From: a virus
Virus record (IMG/VR): IMGVR_UViG_3300009105_000007
Span: 1 to 44,387 of that record
Length of the DNA: 44,387 bases
Direction: 5' to 3' (one strand)
Shown here: piece after piece, positions 38,665 through 44,387 of the stretch
Layout: each line of letters starts with the position of its first letter
Numbering within the stretch: the first letter of the stretch is position 1
Notes under the pieces: generated by a model
Databases searched by the model: none
What the model was told of the DNA's origin: nothing
Seen by the model: the letters and a program-made list of their open reading frames with translations, nothing else
Translations under genes and position numbers: made by a program

Positions 38665-39897
38665 ATGGCAAGTCTCATTCCGCAGGATCGAAAGGAGATT
38701 CGGGGCAGCGTAGGCCGCAACCTGAAGGCGGTCTACTTCGGGACCTGTACCTCCAACGGAAACACGACGACGTGGGTTGATTCCCTTCTCGAAAACTCCA
38801 ACGACTACATCAACGGCCAATGGTGGCTCGGCACGTCATCGCCCAACGACGGCGAAGAGCGCATCGTTGACGACTACGTAGGGGCTACGACTACCGGGAC
38901 CATTCGCGGCGATGCCCTGAGTTCAACGGCTGACGGGAACACCTACGAACTCCTTGAGCAGTGGCTTCGCCCGTTGGACCTTCACGACTACATCAACCAG
39001 GCCATTCGTGCCGTGCCCCGTAAGGGCGCTCCCGACTACACTGACGAGTCCGTCCACACAGCCCGTGACCTTCAGCGATACTCGATTCCCTCGACGTTCG
39101 TCGGCATCAAGGCGGTGGAATACCTTGAGGGTGAGGACGGGCGCATCATCGAGGAGTGTGACGACGACTGGGATGAGCAGACCGTCTCGGGCGTGACTCG
39201 GACCCTTGACGATGAGGACAAGATGCATGGCGGGGCGTCGGTACGCCTCCAGACCACGAGCATCGGTACGAACACCATCCTTGCCTCCGAGGTGATCGAC
39301 GAGGACCTCTCGAAGTTCACCCACCTTGACTTCTGGATGAAGTCCACCGTCGCCACGTCAGCCGGGGACCTGACCATTCGCCTATCCTCCAGTGCGAATG
39401 CAGCGTCAGCCACCGATGACCTTCAGGTCCCCGCCCTCACAGCGAATACGTGGAAACGCTGCCGAGTGGCTCTCGGCAATCCTCACCTCGACACAGCCAT
39501 CATCTCTATCGGCGTCCGGCAGGTAACGGACCTCGCGGACGCGTACTTCTGGATAGATCAGGTGCGGGCGGTACGCGCAGAGACGGGTACGTGGAAGCCC
39601 GTGAACCCGATTCACTGGAAGATCGACTCGTATGCCCGAGAGTTGGACTTCACCCGTGGCGCACCTCAGTACAACTGGCTGCGGCTGATAGGCGCTCAGG
39701 AACCGACCGAACTCACGTCTGACACCACGGACTGCGACATCGACCCTGCGTACATCATCGCTCAGGCCACGGCTATCGCCATGCGAGCGAACACCGACAG
39801 GTTCAGCGACGGGGACATCTCTATCCACACGAGGGAGGCAGAGCGCCGATGCGCTCGGATGCAGACGCCACAAGGTATGAGGTGGATTGACGGATAG
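38665..39897 (+). CDS. Tail/connector structural protein
   Basis: 410 residues; GGAGGG before ATG 38665. N-terminal helix, then a beta-rich region with GTCTSNGNTTTWVDSLLEN; around 165-310 a jelly-roll-like module (SVRLQTTSIGTNTILASE, FTHLDFWMKSTV, AYFWIDQVRAVRA) like carbohydrate-binding folds; the C-terminal third is helical. Combined with its place before the nozzle-like gene this suggests a head-tail adaptor or tail-base protein. Not recognisable by motif. Confidence 0.55.
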   Translation: MASLIPQDRKEIRGSVGRNLKAVYFGTCTSNGNTTTWVDSLLENSNDYINGQWWLGTSSPNDGEERIVDDYVGATTTGTIRGDALSSTADGNTYELLEQWLRPLDLHDYINQAIRAVPRKGAPDYTDESVHTARDLQRYSIPSTFVGIKAVEYLEGEDGRIIEECDDDWDEQTVSGVTRTLDDEDKMHGGASVRLQTTSIGTNTILASEVIDEDLSKFTHLDFWMKSTVATSAGDLTIRLSSSANAASATDDLQVPALTANTWKRCRVALGNPHLDTAIISIGVRQVTDLADAYFWIDQVRAVRAETGTWKPVNPIHWKIDSYARELDFTRGAPQYNWLRLIGAQEPTELTSDTTDCDIDPAYIIAQATAIAMRANTDRFSDGDISIHTREAERRCARMQTPQGMRWIDG

Positions 39898-39900
39898 GTC

Positions 39901-40215
39901 ATGGAGATTGCCCACGGAATCGTAGACGTTCCCGCGGCGGGCACCCGAGTCCGGCTCACAACCAGCACTACGCCCTGCAAGTGGCTGCGGTTTCGGAACG
40001 TTGAGGGGAATACGGGTGAGACGTACGTTGGTGGAGCCTCTGTAGCCTCTACGACGGGCTGGACGCTTTGGGCGGGCGTGGACAGCGTGGACAGCACCCT
40101 GACCCTCGACCCCGGAGCCTACGGCGGAACCCTCGACCTCAAGGACTTCTACGTTGATGCTGCAACCAACGGTGACGATGTGGAGTATTTCGCTATCGTC
40201 GCAAGGTCATCCTAA
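39901..40215 (+). CDS. Small beta-rich tail protein
   Basis: 104 residues; ATG 39901 follows the previous stop by 3 bases and its stop overlaps the next ATG (TAATG). Thr/Gly-rich, almost all beta strand. Probably a minor virion or adaptor protein. Confidence 0.6.
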   Translation: MEIAHGIVDVPAAGTRVRLTTSTTPCKWLRFRNVEGNTGETYVGGASVASTTGWTLWAGVDSVDSTLTLDPGAYGGTLDLKDFYVDAATNGDDVEYFAIVARSS

Positions 40216-42206
40216 TGCCTGAGCGCATCACCCAAGAGGGTGCCATCGCCATAGACGGGAAGTTCTACGAACTCCGCGACAAGGTGCGCTGGGGCATCGT
40301 CTCGGGCAACCCGCCGAAGTTCTCTACGGGTGCCTACACCGAGGACACGAACCCGAGAGCGTCAACAGTCTACTGGGACGATCTGAGCGGCGGCATCGGT
40401 GCAGAGGACGTTGATCCGAAGACGCCCGAGCGACACAAGCGGGCGTGGTACGGCCCAGCGAATCTGCGGCACCCTGGGCAGGTGATTCTACCCGGACGTG
40501 TTATCGCCACGGCACAGGCGACGACCTCGGATGTGGACGCTATCTGCGACTACAACAACACCATCTACAAGTGCCACGGCACAACCGTCTACGAGTACGA
40601 ATACGTCACCGACACAAACACCTCGTCGCGGACCCTGCTGAACGCAGCCAAGGACTGGGCAAGGGGTCTGGTCGGTGGTACGGACACGCTGGTCATCGCT
40701 ACTGGTGCAGAGGTGGACTACCTTCAGAGCACGACGTGGGCGCGGAACACCACGGACATCGACTACGTGACGTTCCTGAACGAGTTGCTCTGGGGGCTAG
40801 ACGCAACGACCGGGCAACTCTACTACACCGACGATCTCTCAGCAGCGTGGTCAAGCGACGCCGTGCTTCAGACGCCAGCAGACTACGCCACGAGTCTGTT
40901 CACCGTCTGGGATGGTGAGCGCAGGCGCATAGCAGTCGGCACCCGTATCGGCATCTACCTGCTGGACGACGAGCATCGACGGTTCGAGCCTGCCTCGTTC
41001 TCTGAACTTCCCTACCACCCGGACGGTGGACTCGGGCTGGACGTGTGGCGTGGTGCGGCAGCCTACGCAGCGGGTTCGGGGATGCACCTCGTCGGGTTCA
41101 GCGACTCAGCGCCTGTCGGCAAACTGGACGTGGCGATGGGGCCAGACCGCGACCACGGCCTGCCATCGAACAGGCGCGGCACCATTGTTGACGTAGCTGC
41201 GTCTCACAACGAACTGTTTGCCGCGATGGACGGCACAAAGGGCCTCGGGTTCTGGGAGACGACCTATCAGGTCGATCAAACCCACGAGCAGTTCTACGGT
41301 TCCACGGGTGCTGGCACAAGCCGCATATCGACTTTCGGCATCAAGCGAGGATACTCGACCGTGCTCGGCTGGAACGAGGCGGCATGGCGACGGCATAACA
41401 ACTCTGGCGGCTGGCAGGTGACGTGGGAAAGCGAGTCTACTGCCCTTGCCATCACTGCTATCACCGTGTCCGACGCCTACAGCCGCTACAACCTCTGGAT
41501 TGGTGCGAACCACAACGTCTACTACCTGTCCCTGCCGACAGACGTGGTGAACCCTCTGAAGGTCACGACATCGGAGTTTGACGACTCGACAGTCCTGTAC
41601 TACCCGCGGTTCAGCAGCGGAATGCCGAACGAGGACTTCCTAGCTCTGTCCTTCGTGGCACAGACGACGAACCCGTCCACGAGCGAGACGATGAAGTTGC
41701 AATACGCCACGGACTACGCCGACCCCGAGGTATCCGCCAACCTGAACGATGTGACGTTCGCCAGTGCGGCCTCGGCAACCATCTCGGCATCCGGTCGGGA
41801 CAGAGCGTATCTCGGCACGAACCGGGAAGGCGTGGTAGCGCAGGCCGTTCAGCCTGTTGTCACCCTGTCTCGTGGTGCAGGGAACCTGAACAGTACCCCG
41901 ATTCTGAGGCTGCTGGGCATGGCCTATCGGGTGCGCCCGCGTAGGATGTACGGCATCCGGGCACCGCTGAAGATCACCGAGCGGTCTCCTGACGGGCGGG
42001 ATGCGAAGACGCAGCGGGCTGATCTACGAGCGGCGATGAACAACACCACGCTGCTTGAGGTGACGTGGCGGGACGACGACAGCAACGTTGAGAACTACTA
42101 CATGGACCCGGAGGACCTCATCACCGAGGACGAAAGCGGACGGCAGTACGAGACCGATCAGGTGGACTTCGTAGCCGTGGAACCCGAGCAGAGCACGAGC
42201 CGCTGA
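40215..42206 (+). CDS. Tail nozzle-like protein
   Basis: 663 residues, beta-rich and aromatic throughout (repeated W/Y/D-x-x segments such as TVYWDDLSGGIGAEDVDP, NELLWGLDATTGQLYYTDD, ERRRIAVGTRIGIYLLDDEH), like the beta-propeller nozzle proteins of short-tailed phages (the T7 gp12 type). The C-terminus is acidic. It would form the distal tail, with the fibres attached. Assigned from shape, size and gene order. Confidence 0.6.
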   Translation: MPERITQEGAIAIDGKFYELRDKVRWGIVSGNPPKFSTGAYTEDTNPRASTVYWDDLSGGIGAEDVDPKTPERHKRAWYGPANLRHPGQVILPGRVIATAQATTSDVDAICDYNNTIYKCHGTTVYEYEYVTDTNTSSRTLLNAAKDWARGLVGGTDTLVIATGAEVDYLQSTTWARNTTDIDYVTFLNELLWGLDATTGQLYYTDDLSAAWSSDAVLQTPADYATSLFTVWDGERRRIAVGTRIGIYLLDDEHRRFEPASFSELPYHPDGGLGLDVWRGAAAYAAGSGMHLVGFSDSAPVGKLDVAMGPDRDHGLPSNRRGTIVDVAASHNELFAAMDGTKGLGFWETTYQVDQTHEQFYGSTGAGTSRISTFGIKRGYSTVLGWNEAAWRRHNNSGGWQVTWESESTALAITAITVSDAYSRYNLWIGANHNVYYLSLPTDVVNPLKVTTSEFDDSTVLYYPRFSSGMPNEDFLALSFVAQTTNPSTSETMKLQYATDYADPEVSANLNDVTFASAASATISASGRDRAYLGTNREGVVAQAVQPVVTLSRGAGNLNSTPILRLLGMAYRVRPRRMYGIRAPLKITERSPDGRDAKTQRADLRAAMNNTTLLEVTWRDDDSNVENYYMDPEDLITEDESGRQYETDQVDFVAVEPEQSTSR

Positions 42207-42215
42207 GGAATAGCA

Positions 42216-44387
42216 ATGGCAATACGATTGACAGGAACCTTCCGGGACGACGAGGACGCGAAAGTCACGGGTGTCGTCGGCTCGATGCGGGACGCTGGGA
42301 CGACCACCGAACGCCACACCGACACGTCTGGCGCTGACGGCCTCGTTGAACTCACCTTCGCCACGGACGCGCTCTACGACGCCCGATTCCAGTACGGCAG
42401 CAAATACTGGACGTGGAACGGCGGCGACGAGGTGCAGGTCAAGACTATGCAGACATGGAACTCGGATGCCGACGAGTACACGTTGTCCGTGATCCGAGGG
42501 GAGGACGCTGCCGATCAGTCCGTTGAGGTCGCGGAATTCTACGCCCTGTACGGCAACAACAACGCGCAGGACAACGACGAGGGCTATATATCTCTGGGCC
42601 TCGGCAACGACAAGACGGACGACATGCAGAAGTGGGAGGCAGCGCGCCTGACCTGGGTGGGCACGGATGTCTCGGACGGTTCAGAGGACGGCAGGCTGGA
42701 CATCGGTGTGATGACGGGAGGGTCGCTGGCCGACGAACTGGCTCTGACCGGGGCGGCGCTGTACCCGTCTACGACTGACGGCTTGAATCTTGGCGGGAGT
42801 TCCAACGAGTGGGCGCACGTCTACGCGTCCGCTGCCACGATTACCGGGGACATAACTAACACTGGTGACATCACCATCGACGCTGATAACAAGGGCTTGG
42901 TGCTCGGTGATGGGCAGGACGTTGACCTGTTCTTTGACGGCACTGATGTCGTCATGCAGATAGCAGCGACAGCGCAGATGGTGGTAGCCCGCAGCGCCGT
43001 GTCGCCTATCTACGCAAACGCCATCATGGAAATCCAGCACAACGGGGCCAATGCTGCACTTTCGCTGGCGACCACTGCCGCCTCTGAGGCGTTCATCCTC
43101 GCAAGTTCAGGTTCTTCCGGGAACGACGTGAGCGATGGGACTGATCTGTTCGCCTTCTACGGGCGCGGCTATCACACTGCTGCTTACTACCACTGTGGGA
43201 AGTTCAAGTTGGAGGTGGACGGCGCTTGTGGTGCAGGTGATATGCCGGGGCGGTGGGTGTTCGAGACGACACCGGCTGGCGGCTCTGCCACAGCCGAGGC
43301 GTTCCGCATCTCTGCGAACAAGACATTCACCTCTCAAGGCGTTGGCTACATCCCTGGCATCGACCTCGTGGCGACAGGCAACCGCATCGACCTTGACACC
43401 GACAACGACACGTCGATCCGGGCGTCGGCGGACGATGTAGTCAAGTTCGAGATCGCAGGCACAGACGAACTAGTCCTGAACGCCACGGAGTTGACGCCAG
43501 AGGCCAACGGCGGGCTGGCACTTGGCACGAACGTGCTTCAGTGGGGCGGGCTGGAACTCAAGGCAGGTGGCGGGATCTACTGGAACAACCACGCCAATGC
43601 CCTCCTCGAGACCTCGGGGAAACTGGTGGCTACTGGCGACCTAGTGGCGAACGACGCGGCGGGGCCGGGTTTCATTAACGAAGCCGCGACGACGACCAAT
43701 CCCACCCTCGTGCCGAACAAGGCCGAAGAGGACACGGGGATCGGCTGGGCCAGCGACACGCTGCACTTCGTCGGGGGTGGGGCGAGCCTCGGCAACATCA
43801 GCGCGACAGCCCTGACGCTGCCAGCCCAGCTGGACATCGAGGGCTACGCGGCTATCGGGAACGGGAGCGCGCTGAGTGCGGACTACACTCTATCTGTGGA
43901 CCGAGACTTCAGCAGCACGGGCACAGCTGCCCAGTTGCACGTGGCGGGTGTCACGACAGTAGCGACAAACCAGGATGCTTTTGGACAAATCATTGGCACA
44001 GACCTTTCGTTCACGACGCACGCCGCAGGCACACACGGCATAATTGCTGCTCTGGGCCTGTACCCGTCTGCTGGCCTCGCCGGGAACTCTGACATCACAG
44101 TTCTGGCGACCCTGTACGTGAACAATGCCCCAGTGTACTCGGGCGGTGGCGCTGCTGCCACCACGGCATCAATCTACGTGGGGGATGGCCCCGTTGTCCT
44201 GGCTGGCACCACAAACTCAAGCAGTGCCACAACGGGCGAACTGCAAGTAGCGGGGGGTGCGGGCTTCGCCAAGGACGTTTACCTTACTCAAGCCATCAAC
44301 ACACCCGACGGTATGGGCGCAGACGGCGAGCAGTTGACCTCGGGCGGCAACAGCGTGGCGATGGACTGGGCTGCGGCTGGCTCGCTG
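42216..44387 (+). CDS. Main tail fibre with S74 domain, runs across the contig ends
   Basis: ATG 42216, GAGGAA upstream, open to the end of the window (724 codons, no stop) and continued from position 120 to the stop at 408-410: about 820 residues in all. N-terminal ~110 residues (TGTFRDDEDAKVTGVVGSMR, YDARFQYGSKYWTWNGGDEV) are likely virion-attachment domain; the long middle is Ala/Gly/Thr/Asp-rich beta structure typical of fibre shafts; the last ~98 residues are the S74 chaperone. This fibre probably binds the host receptor. Confidence 0.85.
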   Translation, partial: MAIRLTGTFRDDEDAKVTGVVGSMRDAGTTTERHTDTSGADGLVELTFATDALYDARFQYGSKYWTWNGGDEVQVKTMQTWNSDADEYTLSVIRGEDAADQSVEVAEFYALYGNNNAQDNDEGYISLGLGNDKTDDMQKWEAARLTWVGTDVSDGSEDGRLDIGVMTGGSLADELALTGAALYPSTTDGLNLGGSSNEWAHVYASAATITGDITNTGDITIDADNKGLVLGDGQDVDLFFDGTDVVMQIAATAQMVVARSAVSPIYANAIMEIQHNGANAALSLATTAASEAFILASSGSSGNDVSDGTDLFAFYGRGYHTAAYYHCGKFKLEVDGACGAGDMPGRWVFETTPAGGSATAEAFRISANKTFTSQGVGYIPGIDLVATGNRIDLDTDNDTSIRASADDVVKFEIAGTDELVLNATELTPEANGGLALGTNVLQWGGLELKAGGGIYWNNHANALLETSGKLVATGDLVANDAAGPGFINEAATTTNPTLVPNKAEEDTGIGWASDTLHFVGGGASLGNISATALTLPAQLDIEGYAAIGNGSALSADYTLSVDRDFSSTGTAAQLHVAGVTTVATNQDAFGQIIGTDLSFTTHAAGTHGIIAALGLYPSAGLAGNSDITVLATLYVNNAPVYSGGGAAATTASIYVGDGPVVLAGTTNSSSATTGELQVAGGAGFAKDVYLTQAINTPDGMGADGEQLTSGGNSVAMDWAAAGSL
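44269..44387. repeat. Direct terminal repeat, right copy
   Basis: Exact copy of 1-119 at the 3' end, inside the fibre gene just before its S74 domain. Read with the left copy it closes the genome. Confidence 0.95.

Noticed and set aside
1-44387. tRNA genes, CRISPR arrays, integrase or transposase
   Set aside because: I saw no cloverleaf with a convincing anticodon arm, no spaced repeats of CRISPR form, and no recombinase or transposase motif. A tRNA scan could still find one.

Overview
This window is the genome of a tailed double-stranded DNA bacteriophage, almost certainly complete. The first 119 bases (1-119) recur exactly as the last 119 bases (44269-44387), so the contig closes into a circle of about 44,268 bp, and one tail-fibre gene runs across the junction. 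The DNA is GC-rich (roughly 60 percent by eye). Many starts are GTG or TTG, and Shine-Dalgarno sites are strong. I see no integrase, tRNA or CRISPR array. The head and tail genes (large terminase, portal, scaffold, HK97-type capsid protein, a giant 1389-residue protein, a tail-nozzle-like protein, S74 fibres), with no tape-measure or tail-tube genes, suggest a short-tailed (podovirus-like) phage. The host cannot be fixed from sequence; a GC-rich environmental bacterium, possibly an actinobacterium, is a guess.

Layout. (1) 1-1701, plus strand: end of the late operon (fibre C-terminus and three small genes), closed by a hairpin terminator at 1767-1791. (2) About 1.6-19.1 kb, minus strand: one long early/middle transcription unit of some 40 small, tightly packed genes, most joined by ATGA or TGATG overlaps. 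It starts from a control region at 19.08-19.24 kb. It carries a RepA/DnaB-like AAA ATPase, a lone CHC2 zinc-finger primase domain, a PD-(D/E)XK nuclease, three HNH-type proteins, many zinc-ribbon proteins, a SprT-like metalloprotease, an ADP-ribosyltransferase-like protein, and a DNA-modification cassette (DPPY methylase, PAPS-reductase-like protein, C5-cytosine methylase) plus a truncated Dam-type methylase. (3) 19.2-22.9 kb, plus strand: a small HTH regulator, a small-terminase-like HTH protein, a palindromic operator-promoter, and a string of small zinc-ribbon and one-helix membrane proteins. (4) 22.9-44.4 kb, plus strand: packaging and virion genes in the usual order, interrupted by a free-standing HNH endonuclease, ending in the fibre gene that wraps to position 1.

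The early block probably replicates, modifies and protects the DNA and takes over the host; the late block packages and builds the virion. No DNA polymerase or recognisable endolysin is visible, so replication probably leans on host polymerase and lysis uses proteins I cannot identify. Points most worth a second look are the methylase/PP-loop/methylase cassette, GTTA...TAAC palindromes around the replication ATPase, a noncoding segment with a three-way-junction fold, a probable frameshift in a virion gene at about 35.73 kb, and about a dozen very short genes, several of them one-helix membrane proteins.
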